Below are positions 18,714 through 27,657 of a stretch of 64,000 nt of DNA, piece by piece. Source of the stretch: Anabaena sp. PCC 7108 (GTDB lineage: Bacteria; Cyanobacteriota; Cyanobacteriia; Cyanobacteriales; Nostocaceae); NCBI RefSeq assembly GCF_000332135.1, contig NZ_KB235896.1:1685403-1749402 (forward strand), written 5' to 3'. The notes under the pieces were generated by a model. That model saw only the letters and a list, made by a program, of their open reading frames with translations, searched no databases and was not told the DNA's origin. Each line of letters opens with the position of its first letter. The stretch's first letter is position 1. Both the position numbers and the translations under genes were made by a program.

Positions 18714-19382
18714 ATGCTTACAGAAAATCTGATCCTGATTTTATCTTCTCATTGGCAGCACACAATCCAAACCTTCGGTGTTGATGAATTAGCAGCATAT
18801 CAAGTCTTCAATTATCTAGTTACAGCTTATTCTAACCCTAGTCGTCAATACCACAATCTGGAACACATTTATCACACCCTGGGTACTATTGATACTTTGC
18901 AAAGTTACGCCCAAGATTTGCCCTCTGTCCAACTTGCAGCTTGGTTTCATGATGTAGTGTATGACACTCAAGCTGAAGATAACGAAGAAAAAAGTGCTGA
19001 GTATGCGGTTGAAATGCTCAATAATTTAGGGATTATAGCTAGTAATATTACTAAGGTTAAAAGTCTGATTTTGAACACAAAAAATCACAAAGCCAATGAT
19101 TTAGACAGTCAAGTTCTCATTGATGCAGATTTAGGGATTTTGGCGGCTGAACCAATAAATTATCAAAAATATGCTAAAGCTATTCGTCAAGAATACGCTT
19201 GGGTGTCAGAGTCAGAATATATCAAAGGTCGGCAACAGGTTTTAGAAAGATTTTTACAGCGCCAACGTATTTACTTTACACCCTTAATGTTTAAAGTGGC
19301 TGAACCATCAGCCCGGTTAAATATTCAGGTAGAAATTGATACCCTAATAAAAACTACTGGGTCTAGCTTTCACTTAACATAA
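18714..19382 (+). CDS. HD-domain metal-dependent phosphohydrolase family protein
   Basis: The 222-residue soluble protein has metal-binding His in YHNLEHIYHTL and the HD pair in AAWFHDVVYDT (about residues 75-85). A conserved Asp follows in LIDADLGIL. This matches the predicted HD phosphohydrolase family that acts on nucleotides or related phosphoesters; the substrate is unknown. The spacing of the motifs is normal and the protein looks complete. It converges on the end of the cpc operon; the last bases of its reading frame hold one arm of a long inverted repeat (19356-19366 with 19433-19443). Confidence 0.75.
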   Translation: MLTENLILILSSHWQHTIQTFGVDELAAYQVFNYLVTAYSNPSRQYHNLEHIYHTLGTIDTLQSYAQDLPSVQLAAWFHDVVYDTQAEDNEEKSAEYAVEMLNNLGIIASNITKVKSLILNTKNHKANDLDSQVLIDADLGILAAEPINYQKYAKAIRQEYAWVSESEYIKGRQQVLERFLQRQRIYFTPLMFKVAEPSARLNIQVEIDTLIKTTGSSFHLT

Positions 19383-19443
19383 CGCCTAGTTAACAGAGAA
19401 CCTGCAAACCCATCGTTATATCAACGCAAAAACTAGACCCAGT
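19356..19443. terminator. 11-bp inverted repeat at the 3' ends of the HD gene and cpcG4
   Basis: ACTGGGTCTAG at 19356-19366, inside the last codons of the HD gene, is the exact complement of CTAGACCCAGT at 19433-19443. The 66-base loop is long. The position between two convergent genes suggests a bidirectional 3'-end structure, but the loop size makes this weak. Confidence 0.3.
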
Positions 19444-19469
19444 ATGAAATTTTAGCAGACTATCAATTC

Positions 19470-20231
19470 TTAACGTCTACCACGATAAGGAACCGCATTC
19501 AGGTAATCAATGTCAAATGCAGATAGCTTTTGTGCGTAGTTACCCTTACCAGAGACTGACGCAGCCAAATCTGCAAATTTGCGAGGATCTCCTTCTGCCA
19601 ATCGTTTTTCCTTGGCCTTGCGGGTGTAGTATTTCTCGACAGTAAAGCGCCAATCAGTTTGGACTGTACCTGCTGTTTCTTGGAAGTCTACACCGTAACG
19701 GGGAGTTACCAAGTTAAAGGGACGATCTACGAAACGCTTGCGTTGGTAAGGTACAGTATTTTCACCAAAGCTGCTACTGTACTCTTCACTGTCTAATAAA
19801 GCATCAACAAAACCGCCAAAACCCTTGTTACAAATGACGATTGACCAAGCAATTTCTTCTTTTTTGTTGTAAGCACAACGACCCAATAAACGCTTGAGAG
19901 TGATGTCTACCAAACGGTAGTTGTTGTTCACAGAAACAACTAAACGATAGAAAGCTTCGGATTTAGCTAAACCGCGAATAAAGTCACGAACTGACAAAGA
20001 ACCATTTTTCAGCTGAGATTCTAAAGTAACTTGACGATTAAACTTGAGAATTTCATGTTCGCTGAAAACTTGGCGATAACTTGCCCAAATGATACTTTGG
20101 ATGTCAGAGTAAGAACTCACATCTTCTATACGGTAGATATATGGAGTATCTTCATTGGTGTCAGCAGCGCCGAAGCTGCTAACACGGTGATTTTGACTGC
20201 TTGGTTTGTATTGAAGTAATGGCAGTGCCAT
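19470..20231 (-). CDS. cpcG4: Phycobilisome rod-core linker CpcG (CpcG4-like)
   Basis: This 253-residue linker attaches phycocyanin rods to the allophycocyanin core. Residues about 15-185 are the conserved linker domain ([63 protein letters not shown]). The basic C-terminal tail ends in [15 protein letters not shown] and has no hydrophobic segment, so it is a core-binding linker rather than a membrane-anchored CpcL. From memory its ends are most like CpcG4 of Anabaena PCC 7120. It is the last gene of the operon, 122 bases after cpcG2, with an AGAGGAAT ribosome binding site. It differs from its two neighbours mainly in the tail. Confidence 0.9.
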   Translation of the reverse strand: MALPLLQYKPSSQNHRVSSFGAADTNEDTPYIYRIEDVSSYSDIQSIIWASYRQVFSEHEILKFNRQVTLESQLKNGSLSVRDFIRGLAKSEAFYRLVVSVNNNYRLVDITLKRLLGRCAYNKKEEIAWSIVICNKGFGGFVDALLDSEEYSSSFGENTVPYQRKRFVDRPFNLVTPRYGVDFQETAGTVQTDWRFTVEKYYTRKAKEKRLAEGDPRKFADLAASVSGKGNYAQKLSAFDIDYLNAVPYRGRR

Positions 20232-20353
20232 GCTGCGTTATTCCTCTTATTAAGAAATTAAACTTTGAAAACTGAAAGAGGCTTGATAAATCAGATTCCT
20301 CATTCACTCTTGATCTATTTTCCCGCATTAGGTTACACACCTATTTCCGAGAT

Positions 20354-21097
20354 TTAGCGCACTGGAAAATTAGCGCTGGGACTAACGGAAACCGGAATAC
20401 CTTGGGGCTTGTTTTCCCTAGTGGTATCGGGAATTTTAATGTTCGCAGTGCTAACTGGTGTGTAGGTGACAGTTCTAATGCTGACGGAATTAGCCATTTT
20501 CAAGAAGTCTTGGATACTTCCTGCCTTGTAGCGTGCATCTTCTAGCTTGTCACGCCAGTAGTTAGCATAGCGGGGTGTGACCAAATTAAAAGGTCTATCT
20601 TTATAGCGTCGTCGTTGGTAGGGAATAATATTCTCGCCAAAGCTGCTTTGATATTCTTCAGAATCTAGTAAAGCATCAACAAAACCACCCCAACCAATAG
20701 TAGCAATTTTGATTGACCAAGCAATTTCTTCATCTTTATTGTAAGGCGCACGTCCTAACAACCGCTTCAGTCCAATTTCAACCAACCGATAGTTGGAGTT
20801 AGTCTGAATTACCAAACTTTGAAAAGCTTCAGACTTAGCTAAACCCCGGATAAAATCCCGGACAGTAATTGCTTTGTTTTTTACTTGGGATTCTAAATGA
20901 ACTTGGCGGTAAAATTTGAGGATGACGTGTTCACTGAAAAGTTGCCGATAAGCTGCCCAAATTAATTCTTCTACTTCTCCACCAAAGGCATAGTCTTCGA
21001 TGCGGTAAATTGTGGGTGTATCTTCGTTGGGAACTTCATAACCAGAAACACGCTGGTTTTGAGAACTGGGTTTATATTCTAGTAAAGGTATTGCCAT
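20354..21097 (-). CDS. cpcG2: Phycobilisome rod-core linker CpcG (second copy)
   Basis: This 247-residue rod-core linker has the same linker domain (about 12-180: [49 protein letters not shown]). Its distinct tail holds a short KIPDTTRE motif and ends SANFPVR. It connects a peripheral rod to the core. The KIPDT motif is shared with cpcG1 but the rest of the tail is different, as expected if each linker targets a different core site. No transmembrane helix is present. The gene follows cpcG1 by 60 bases, a gap that contains a short GTCAGTT tandem repeat. Confidence 0.92.
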   Translation of the reverse strand: MAIPLLEYKPSSQNQRVSGYEVPNEDTPTIYRIEDYAFGGEVEELIWAAYRQLFSEHVILKFYRQVHLESQVKNKAITVRDFIRGLAKSEAFQSLVIQTNSNYRLVEIGLKRLLGRAPYNKDEEIAWSIKIATIGWGGFVDALLDSEEYQSSFGENIIPYQRRRYKDRPFNLVTPRYANYWRDKLEDARYKAGSIQDFLKMANSVSIRTVTYTPVSTANIKIPDTTRENKPQGIPVSVSPSANFPVR

Positions 21098-21157
21098 ATT
21101 TGTCTGTTGTTATTTGTCAGTTGTCAGTTGTCCGTTACTCTTACGAATCACCAATAA

Positions 21158-21997
21158 CTAATTTTTGGCGTTAGCAGGGATGTAACGATAAGGTAAGGAA
21201 ACTGCTACAGATTGAATGGTTGGTTGTGGTGTACCGATTTCGCGGGAAGTATCGGGAATTTCTAGGTTACTAACGAAAGATTGGGCGGTGGCTAAACTAC
21301 GTTGGTAGTTGCATTCGTTGGTAATAATTGTCCCGGCCATAATGAAGAAGCTGGCAGGAATTGCCCGACGGATATCTGCTGTAGTCAGTTCTCCTGATGT
21401 GCGGATACTGTAGTAGGAACGGCCAGCCATACCGCGAATGTTTTGGGTATCGCGCCAGTTAGCACCATAACGGGGGTTAGCCAGGTTAAAGGGACGAGAT
21501 CCGAAACGACGACGTTGGAAGGGGACAATGTCATCACCAAAGTTGTCTAAATACTCGTCTGATTCTAATAAAGCATCTATAAAACCGTGTAATCCTTTGG
21601 TAGCAATCACAATTGACCAAGCAATTTCTTCGTCTTTGTTGTAAGCAGCCCGGCCTAAGAACCGTTTTAAGGTGATGTCAACTAAGCGATAGTTAGAGTT
21701 TGTCTCTGCTACTTGAGTTCGGTAAACGTCTGATTTACCTAGACCCCGAATAAAGTCGCGCAGGGTGATAGCACGATTTCGTAGTTGTGATTCTAAAAAG
21801 TTTTGCCGATAGCTTGCTAAAATCAGGTGTTCACTGAAAATTTGTCGGTATGCAGCCCAGATGATGCTATCAATGTCTTTATCTGAGGTAGCTCGATCTA
21901 AACGATAACTGATTGGGGTATCTTCGTTAGCAACTTCATAACCTTCTACTCGCTGGTTTTGCGATTTGGGTGCATATTCTAGTAGTGGTATTGACAT
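21158..21997 (-). CDS. cpcG1: Phycobilisome rod-core linker CpcG (first copy)
   Basis: This 279-residue rod-core linker has its linker domain at about residues 12-190 (YEVANEDTPISYRLD, RQIFSEHLILASYRQ, LRDFIRGLGKSDVY, RPFNLANPRYGANW). A C-terminal extension of about 90 residues holds EIPDTSRE and ends LPYRYIPANAKN. It is the longest of the three CpcG proteins here. It joins a rod to the basal cylinders of the core. It lies 40 bases after cpcF in the cpc operon. The absence of a hydrophobic C-terminal helix separates it from CpcL-type linkers. Confidence 0.93.
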   Translation of the reverse strand: MSIPLLEYAPKSQNQRVEGYEVANEDTPISYRLDRATSDKDIDSIIWAAYRQIFSEHLILASYRQNFLESQLRNRAITLRDFIRGLGKSDVYRTQVAETNSNYRLVDITLKRFLGRAAYNKDEEIAWSIVIATKGLHGFIDALLESDEYLDNFGDDIVPFQRRRFGSRPFNLANPRYGANWRDTQNIRGMAGRSYYSIRTSGELTTADIRRAIPASFFIMAGTIITNECNYQRSLATAQSFVSNLEIPDTSREIGTPQPTIQSVAVSLPYRYIPANAKN

Positions 21998-22037
21998 CTT
22001 TACTTTTACCTTGTTATATGGTATATAAATCTGTTTA

Positions 22038-22634
22038 CTAAGCTAAGGCCAACTGAATGCGAGCGCAAACGGCTTTTTCAGTATCTTTAGTCAGCATTAA
22101 TTGAAATTTAGCCGAAATAGGCGGTTTAAGTGCAGCTACTTTCGCTAAAGCCTGTAAACCCACAATGGCAGCATAACGAATTGACCAGTCTGTATCTTCG
22201 CAGATAAACAGAAGTGTTTCTAGGGCACGATTAATGGCTATTTCAGCTTCAGAAATATCTAACTTGTGCCATTGTAAGTTTCCTAGTCCCTTAGCAGCAG
22301 CCCGGCGGACACTGGGGGCAAAGTCCGTCAGTGTAGTAGAGACGAGGATGTCTAAAGCACGGGGATCTGCGATCGCGGCTATTGTCCGAATCGAATAAGC
22401 CCGTGCGCCATAGTTATAATCATCAATTTGGTCTAGCAATTGTGGTACTGCTATTTCTCCCCATTCTGTCAATGCTGTTGCTGCCACTATTGCTGCTTCT
22501 GGATTGTTATAACCAAAGACGGCAATTAAGGTGGGAATTGCCGATGGATCTTTGGCTAATGCCAGATTTTTAACCGCTGTCACCATTTGGGAGGGTGTTT
22601 CTGCTAGGGTGACAGCCCGAATTAGTTCATCCAT
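22038..22634 (-). CDS. cpcF: Phycocyanobilin lyase subunit CpcF
   Basis: This 198-residue protein of HEAT-like helical repeats has conserved ALTEWGEIAVPQLLDQIDDYNYGARAYSIR and AIADPRALDILV segments. CpcF pairs with CpcE to attach phycocyanobilin to Cys84 of the phycocyanin alpha subunit, and can also remove it. The length fits the family, and the neighbour immediately upstream is cpcE, 51 bases away. The order cpcC-cpcD-cpcE-cpcF-cpcG is the standard one in Nostocales. No truncation is seen. Confidence 0.93.
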   Translation of the reverse strand: MDELIRAVTLAETPSQMVTAVKNLALAKDPSAIPTLIAVFGYNNPEAAIVAATALTEWGEIAVPQLLDQIDDYNYGARAYSIRTIAAIADPRALDILVSTTLTDFAPSVRRAAAKGLGNLQWHKLDISEAEIAINRALETLLFICEDTDWSIRYAAIVGLQALAKVAALKPPISAKFQLMLTKDTEKAVCARIQLALA

Positions 22635-22685
22635 TTTTCAGTTGTCAGTAGCAAAAACCTACTTTGTGGGCGGGAAAGAAAGCCC

Positions 22686-23516
22686 CTACAAGAGTGAATC
22701 CATCAAATCCATGACTCGGATAGCTTGTTCAGATATACCAAAAGTATCAGACTGTTCTGGCAGTTGATACTCTAGTAATCCTTTTAAAGCAATCAGTTTA
22801 AAGCTATTTTCCACTTGTGCTTGGGCGATCGCTTCTGCTGCTGCCAAATACCCAATTGCCCCCAAGTCACCCAAAACAACGCGGCGCATTTTTAAATCAC
22901 CTGTTGCCAAAGTTTTCACTAATAACTCCCCATAAATAGAGTCTTGTGTGAGTTGGTACATGGCTCTGGCTGCGGAGCATTGCAATCGAGGAACTGAATG
23001 CTTGAGAAAAGGCTGAATAAGGGAAATAGCCTCAGTTGCACCCATAGCTCCCAAGGCTTCTAATACTGCTGTATAGGGCTGGGTAAGGTGGGGTAGTCCT
23101 GGAACTTGTATAGCTTGGTCAACTCCCCCATCTAGCAGTTTTATCAGGGCTGGTAATGCTCTTTTATCCCTAAGCATCGCTAAAGATTGGGCTGCTGCTT
23201 CGCGGACATAAAAATCAGGACATTCTAAACACCTAATCAAACCTGGTACGGCTTTTAAGTTACCTAATTTACCAAGCGCCCTTGCCGCATTACGCCGTAA
23301 GGGATAACCACCCAGTTCTGTTCTGTCGGCTTCATCCTCTAACGCCGCGATGAGTGCGTCTATGGCTTCTGGCTGACTGACTCGGAACTTACCCAACCAC
23401 CAAGCAGCATAATAGCGGAGACTTAAATCTGATGATTGCAGGTTAGCAATAGCTATCTCTGGTGTGAGATTTGGTGCATTCTGAGCAGAATATTCTTCTC
23501 CACTGGTTTCTATCAT
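22686..23516 (-). CDS. cpcE: Phycocyanobilin lyase subunit CpcE
   Basis: This 276-residue protein is built from HEAT/armadillo-like repeats (LRYYAAWWLGKFRV, YPLRRNAARALGKLGNLKAV, FYVREAAAQSLAMLRDKRAL). It forms the heterodimeric lyase with CpcF that ligates phycocyanobilin to the alpha subunit. The YYAAWWLG segment near residue 35 is typical of CpcE. It begins 10 bases after cpcD and ends 51 bases before cpcF, so all three are clearly in one transcript. Confidence 0.94.
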   Translation of the reverse strand: MIETSGEEYSAQNAPNLTPEIAIANLQSSDLSLRYYAAWWLGKFRVSQPEAIDALIAALEDEADRTELGGYPLRRNAARALGKLGNLKAVPGLIRCLECPDFYVREAAAQSLAMLRDKRALPALIKLLDGGVDQAIQVPGLPHLTQPYTAVLEALGAMGATEAISLIQPFLKHSVPRLQCSAARAMYQLTQDSIYGELLVKTLATGDLKMRRVVLGDLGAIGYLAAAEAIAQAQVENSFKLIALKGLLEYQLPEQSDTFGISEQAIRVMDLMDSLL

Positions 23517-23526
23517 TGCCAGGAAG

Positions 23527-23772
23527 TTAGTTTTCTTCTGCTACAGTCAAAGTTTCAATTTTGACGATTCTGCCACCTAAACGGCTAATCCGTTGCATTT
23601 CTTCATTCATCCGACTGTAGGGTACGGTGATAAATACGCTACCACTGCGGCGAATGTCGAATTTATTTTTGTCGGTTTCTTGGTTTTGCTTTAAGCCGAC
23701 AACTTCGTAACGAAATACACGGCTTGCAGACGAAGAAACGCTACTAGCACCAAGTGTGGTTTGACCGAACAT
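23527..23772 (-). CDS. cpcD: Phycobilisome small rod-capping linker CpcD
   Basis: This 81-residue protein of the CpcD linker family has VFRYEVVGL, SVFITVPYSRMNEEMQRISR and LGGRIVKIETL. It caps the distal end of the phycocyanin rods and limits their length. The same fold forms the C-terminal domain of cpcC just upstream ([18 protein letters not shown]), as expected. The gene follows cpcC by 49 bases. Confidence 0.95.
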   Translation of the reverse strand: MFGQTTLGASSVSSSASRVFRYEVVGLKQNQETDKNKFDIRRSGSVFITVPYSRMNEEMQRISRLGGRIVKIETLTVAEEN

Positions 23773-23821
23773 TACTTCTATATCTCCTATGATGAGTTTT
23801 GTCGGTGAACAGCACCGGATC

Positions 23822-24682
23822 TTACGTTGAAATTACGCTGACAATTTTGCCGCCCACTCGATGAATTTGCTGCATTTTGTCTAAAAGGCGCTCGTAAGGG
23901 ACAATAAATACTGTGCTGCTACGACGAACGCTGGGGTATCCTGGATTGCGAATGCCTGTAACTTCAACTCGGTAAGTGCGATTTGATTCTCCTACAGCAT
24001 TACCTAAGTTTTGTTTAGGAGCATCGTCTGTAGATACACGGAAACTCCAATTATCGTTACTGCCAGAGGGTCCAACAACTGAGGAAGTCTTATTACTAGC
24101 TAATTCCCGTGCTAAACGAGATTTATCACCTTCGACTTGAGCAGTATCGCTGTTGGCATAACCACGATATAAACGGAACATCCGAGTAAAACCGGCTGCA
24201 CTTTGTCCTGCTTGAAAATCAAAACCGCGATAGTAAGGAACTACGTTGTCACCAAAGCTGTTTTGATATTCTTCTGAATCAATGTAGGAGTCAATTTCCG
24301 CGTCGTAACCTTGGTTAATATATAAGTCTAAGTGATAAGTCACTTCCGACTCACTATATGGTGCGCGACCCAACAAGTGTTTATAGTTGAGTTCAATTAA
24401 CCGAGTTTGGAAACTGTTGTAGAAGAATTTAGTTTTGTAGAGTTCTGATTTAGCGACGCTGCGGACAAACTCCCGCACACTTAAATTACCATCGCGTAGA
24501 AGTGATTCTGCACCAATCAGGCGATCTGATGCCAATATATAATCATTTCCTAAAACTTGCCGATAAACGGCACGAATTACGGATTCGACTTCTTCGCGGC
24601 TGGCGTAGGGGCGCATTTCAACCCTGCGTGCGTCGCTAAAAGGCTCTGTTCCTAGTCTGGATGCTGCTGTTGTAATTGCCAT
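23822..24682 (-). CDS. cpcC: Phycobilisome rod linker CpcC
   Basis: The 286-residue linker places phycocyanin hexamers along the rod. The large linker domain is at about 18-185 ([72 protein letters not shown]). It is followed by a Ser/Asn-rich hinge and a CpcD-type domain at about 235-285. Only one cpcC is present in the cluster. It is the first linker after the 345-base cpcA-cpcC gap with its strong stem-loop, which would lower its level relative to the pigment proteins. Confidence 0.95.
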   Translation of the reverse strand: MAITTAASRLGTEPFSDARRVEMRPYASREEVESVIRAVYRQVLGNDYILASDRLIGAESLLRDGNLSVREFVRSVAKSELYKTKFFYNSFQTRLIELNYKHLLGRAPYSESEVTYHLDLYINQGYDAEIDSYIDSEEYQNSFGDNVVPYYRGFDFQAGQSAAGFTRMFRLYRGYANSDTAQVEGDKSRLARELASNKTSSVVGPSGSNDNWSFRVSTDDAPKQNLGNAVGESNRTYRVEVTGIRNPGYPSVRRSSTVFIVPYERLLDKMQQIHRVGGKIVSVIST

Positions 24683-25027
24683 ATTTTCCCCTTTATTGTG
24701 CCGAATGTTGGCTGAATAAAGCTTGGTATTTAATCCAATTTGCTATTTACTTAGTTAAGGCTGGCAATGGGTAATTGGTAATAACTTCCTCTTCCCTGTC
24801 ACCTCTTGCCTTACTAACAACTTAAAGTATCTTTCTGTACATAAAACTATGCCCGGAGCCAGATCCAATTGCTAGGTGAACCAGAGTGATCATGTAAGGT
24901 TTTAACGCCACTTAATTTTTCGCTGGATATTTTCCAACTAACACAGTGACTCCCCATGAATAACTGGTGAACCCCTCTAGGGGTGACTCCATCTAGCAAT
25001 TACATCCCTCTCCGGGCATGACGCTAT
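24683..25027 (-). promoter_or_regulatory. cpcA-cpcC intergenic region with stem-loops (processing/attenuation site)
   Basis: Two blocks at 24849-24858 (ATGCCCGGAG) and 24867-24875 (AATTGCTAG) are matched in reverse complement by 25010-25019 and 24993-25001, giving a long imperfect stem. A second hairpin, ACCCC-TCTA-GGGGT (24971-24984), sits inside it. The outer arm begins nine bases after the cpcA stop. In other cyanobacteria a hairpin here makes the short abundant cpcBA transcript and lets only some RNA continue into the linkers; that role here is inferred by position. Confidence 0.7.
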
Positions 25028-25516
25028 CTAGCTAAGGGCGTTGATTGCGTAGTCAATGTAGGTGTTAGCTTCGTTAGCAGCTTGACCACTCAAACCATGA
25101 TTAGCTTTGATTGATTTCAACGCTTCTACGTACCAGCTAGGAGACAAGTCAAATGCGCCATTGACTTCAGCCAAACCAGCAATTAAGAACTCGTCTAAAG
25201 GACCTGTACCACCAGCAACTAGGCTATAGGTGATGATGCGTAGGTAGTGACCAACGTCACGAGCGCACTTGGATTTACCACGAGCATCAGATGCAAATTG
25301 ATTGCCTGGTGTAGAGGTGGTGTAAGGGAATTTGCTGTATACAGCTTGGGTAGCACCATCAATTAGTTTTTGAGCGTTAGCTGTCAAACCACGAGCAGCT
25401 TCCATGCTGGCTGCTGCACGGACAAGACGACCATTAACTGCTTGTAATTCAGTATTGCTTAAAAAACGTCCTTGGGTATCAGCAGATGCGATTGCTTCGG
25501 TAATTGGTGTTTTCAT
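25028..25516 (-). CDS. cpcA: C-phycocyanin alpha subunit
   Basis: This 162-residue phycobiliprotein has its bilin attachment Cys at residue 84 ([14 protein letters not shown]), the site served by CpcE/CpcF. The globin-like fold shows in [20 protein letters not shown] and [13 protein letters not shown]. With the beta chain it forms (alpha-beta)6 discs of the phycobilisome rod that absorb orange-red light. The start ATG follows a clear AGGAGATT ribosome binding site. It is separated from cpcB by 106 bases, and length and motifs are normal for C-phycocyanin rather than phycoerythrocyanin. Confidence 0.97.
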   Translation of the reverse strand: MKTPITEAIASADTQGRFLSNTELQAVNGRLVRAAASMEAARGLTANAQKLIDGATQAVYSKFPYTTSTPGNQFASDARGKSKCARDVGHYLRIITYSLVAGGTGPLDEFLIAGLAEVNGAFDLSPSWYVEALKSIKANHGLSGQAANEANTYIDYAINALS

Positions 25517-25622
25517 TAGTGAAAATCTCCTAGATAGTTTCTTGCTTGTTTTGTATGGCTACGCCACGCAGGCTATGGGAAAAGCTCAATTTAATAAGTT
25601 CGAGCTAATTTGTCATGAATTG

Positions 25623-26144
25623 TTAGGCAACAGCAGCCGCAGCGCGGTCAAAGTAGCTTGCCAATTCAGAAACCAAAGAAGTGCAATCACCTTTGGTGAT
25701 ACCGTTAGGATCGTTAACGATAGCGATTGCTGCTTCTTTCATTTTGCCAACACCAACTGCTACGGAAGCACCAGGAGTACCCAAAGCTTGGTATGTTTCG
25801 CGCAAACCATTCAAGCAACGGTCATCAAGAACACTAGAGTCACCAGCAATTGCTGCGTAGGTAACATAGCGGAGGATGATTTCCATGTCGCGCAGACAAG
25901 CAGCATTGCGACGGTTGGTGTAAGCATTACCACCAGGAGCGATCAAGTTGGGTTGCTCTTCAAACAAAGCACGAGCTGCGTTGGTAACGATAGCTGAAGC
26001 GTTGCTGGTGATGCGGTTAACAACATCTAAACGCTTGCTGCCGGAAGCTACAACTGCGGATAAAGCATCTAGTTGTTCGGTGCTGAGGAATTCGCCTCTA
26101 GCGTCTGCTTGGGATACAACCTTGGAAAATACATCTAATGTCAT
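25623..26144 (-). CDS. cpcB: C-phycocyanin beta subunit
   Basis: The 173-residue beta chain has two phycocyanobilin-binding Cys: residue 83 ([10 protein letters not shown], the 82/84 site) and residue 154 ([11 protein letters not shown], the 153/155 site). Asn73 (GGNAYTNRR) is the position that is gamma-N-methylated in phycobiliproteins. It is the first gene of the operon, with an excellent TAGGAGAT ribosome binding site and a long upstream leader. A normal-length, complete protein. Confidence 0.97.
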   Translation of the reverse strand: MTLDVFSKVVSQADARGEFLSTEQLDALSAVVASGSKRLDVVNRITSNASAIVTNAARALFEEQPNLIAPGGNAYTNRRNAACLRDMEIILRYVTYAAIAGDSSVLDDRCLNGLRETYQALGTPGASVAVGVGKMKEAAIAIVNDPNGITKGDCTSLVSELASYFDRAAAAVA

Positions 26145-26736
26145 GGACTCTAATCTCCTAAATTATTTAGTTGAGAGATGTCTAAATTAAAACTGCGGAT
26201 GTTTTATGAATTTAGAAATGGCTGACAGCAAATTATAATTAAACGAACTCTCTACTTGTCTTCTCAATTCTTTGGTATCTTATACCAGAAATTATGAGAA
26301 TCAGCAGTCATTTTATGAGAAACAACTAAATCTGGTGAGTTAGCGGCTTCGTTTAACTTTTATTTGTTGTCTAACCCCTTCAGATTAGTTTATACAATGC
26401 TATAGATCCTTTATTTATTACAAATTATGAATAAATAAGTTGGAGCAATAAGATAAGTCTCAAATCCTTGATAGACAAGGACTTTGGCTGATAAAAAGTA
26501 GATATTTCTGTTACAAAACTTTATAATTGCCAGGGATGAGCAGGAATTTCAGGGCTTTTAATATTATTTAAAGATTCCTTAAAACCCTTACCACAAGCTT
26601 ATTTTACCGATTGTGACGAGGATTACAGTTTCAGAAGGTTTTGTTAAACAATGTAAATGTTATATTTCTAAATATTTTTATGAGCCTTTGTAATAGTCCT
26701 CCCAGGGGAGATGGGGAGGTAGTTGATCATCCCCAA
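26145..26736 (-). promoter_or_regulatory. cpc operon promoter and leader region
   Basis: This 592-base gap separates the rluD-like gene from cpcB on the same strand and must hold the cpc promoter. On the minus strand TATAAT (26232-26237) lies about 88 bases before the cpcB start, with a weak AAGACA (26257-26262) 19 bases upstream as a possible -35. The stretch around 26280-26330 has two ATGAGAA words. Nearer rluD a hairpin at 26698-26719 may end the upstream transcript. The exact start site cannot be read from sequence. Confidence 0.45.
26698..26719 (-). terminator. GC-rich hairpin after the rluD-like gene
   Basis: CCTCCC (26698-26703) and GGGAGG (26714-26719) form a 6-bp GC stem 18 bases beyond the stop codon on the minus strand. 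It is followed by ACTATTACAAAG without a U run, so it is a weak candidate terminator. Confidence 0.35.
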
Positions 26737-27657
26737 TTATCGGCGACGAAGAATGTCTAGCAAGGTGATCAATGATTGAGGAAGGGTTGCGGTTACTTCA
26801 ATCCAATCTCCAGATACGGGATGCTGTAACCTGAGTCGCCAAGCGTGCAGGGCTTGACCAGGTAAATTTACCCCCACGGAACGACCAGAACCATAAACTG
26901 GATCACCGACAATAGGATGACCCATTTTGGCGCTGTGGACACGAATCTGATGAGTGCGTCCTGTTTCTAATTGAAAGTGGATTAACGTGTAGTTACCCAA
27001 ACGTTCTCGAATTTGCCAATGAGTGATTGCGGATCTTCCCCCTTGTTCTATGGGGATAATTGCCATTTTTTTTCTGTCTTGGGGATGACGACCTATCGGT
27101 AAGTCAATAATGCCATTTTCGGTTTTTGGCGCACCGTAAACTACGCCCAAATATTCTCTTCTGGCGGTTTTTGCTTTTAGTTGTGCTTGGATGTGTTGAT
27201 AAGCGATATCTGTTTTAGCAATTGCGATCGCTCCAGTAGTATCCTTATCCAATCGATGGACAATTCCTGGACGTTGAACGCCACCGATTCCCGGCAAATT
27301 TGGACAGTGCGCTAATAACGCATTCACCAAAGTACCATCTCGATGGCCTGGTGCAGGATGAACTACCAAGCCTGCGGGTTTGTTGAGAACAAGTAAGTGG
27401 TCGTCTTCATAGAGAATATCTAAAGGGATATCCTCTGCTACCAATTCCAAAGGTTGTGCTGCTGGAATTTCCAGAATTATGCGATCGCCTGCTTTAAGAT
27501 GAATTTTTTTAGATGTGCAAACTTTTTCATTAAGTTGGATATGACCCTGTTCAATTAACTGTTGAATACGAGACCGGGATAGGTCTGGTAATTCTGCGGA
27601 CAGGTAACGATCCAGACGTTCACTTTTTTCTTCGACTTGGAGATTAATTGCGGTCAC
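26737..27657 (-). CDS. rluD: RluA/RluD-family large-ribosomal-subunit pseudouridine synthase
   Basis: This 306-residue RNA-modifying enzyme has an N-terminal S4 RNA-binding domain (about 12-75, RLDRYLSAELPDLSRSRIQQ) and a catalytic domain with the family motif GIVHRLDKDTTGAIAIAKT, whose Asp makes the covalent uridine adduct. HQIRVHSAKMGHPIVGDPVY is also characteristic. It probably converts uridines of 23S rRNA helix 69 to pseudouridine, though RluC- or RluA-type specificity cannot be excluded. The start is GTG at 27657. It lies between patA and cpcB in the same direction as the cpc operon. Confidence 0.92.
   Translation of the reverse strand: MTAINLQVEEKSERLDRYLSAELPDLSRSRIQQLIEQGHIQLNEKVCTSKKIHLKAGDRIILEIPAAQPLELVAEDIPLDILYEDDHLLVLNKPAGLVVHPAPGHRDGTLVNALLAHCPNLPGIGGVQRPGIVHRLDKDTTGAIAIAKTDIAYQHIQAQLKAKTARREYLGVVYGAPKTENGIIDLPIGRHPQDRKKMAIIPIEQGGRSAITHWQIRERLGNYTLIHFQLETGRTHQIRVHSAKMGHPIVGDPVYGSGRSVGVNLPGQALHAWRLRLQHPVSGDWIEVTATLPQSLITLLDILRRR

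Noticed and set aside
25028-26144. Phycoerythrocyanin instead of phycocyanin
   Set aside because: The alpha subunit sequence around Cys84 and the following CpcE/CpcF lyase genes are of the phycocyanin type.
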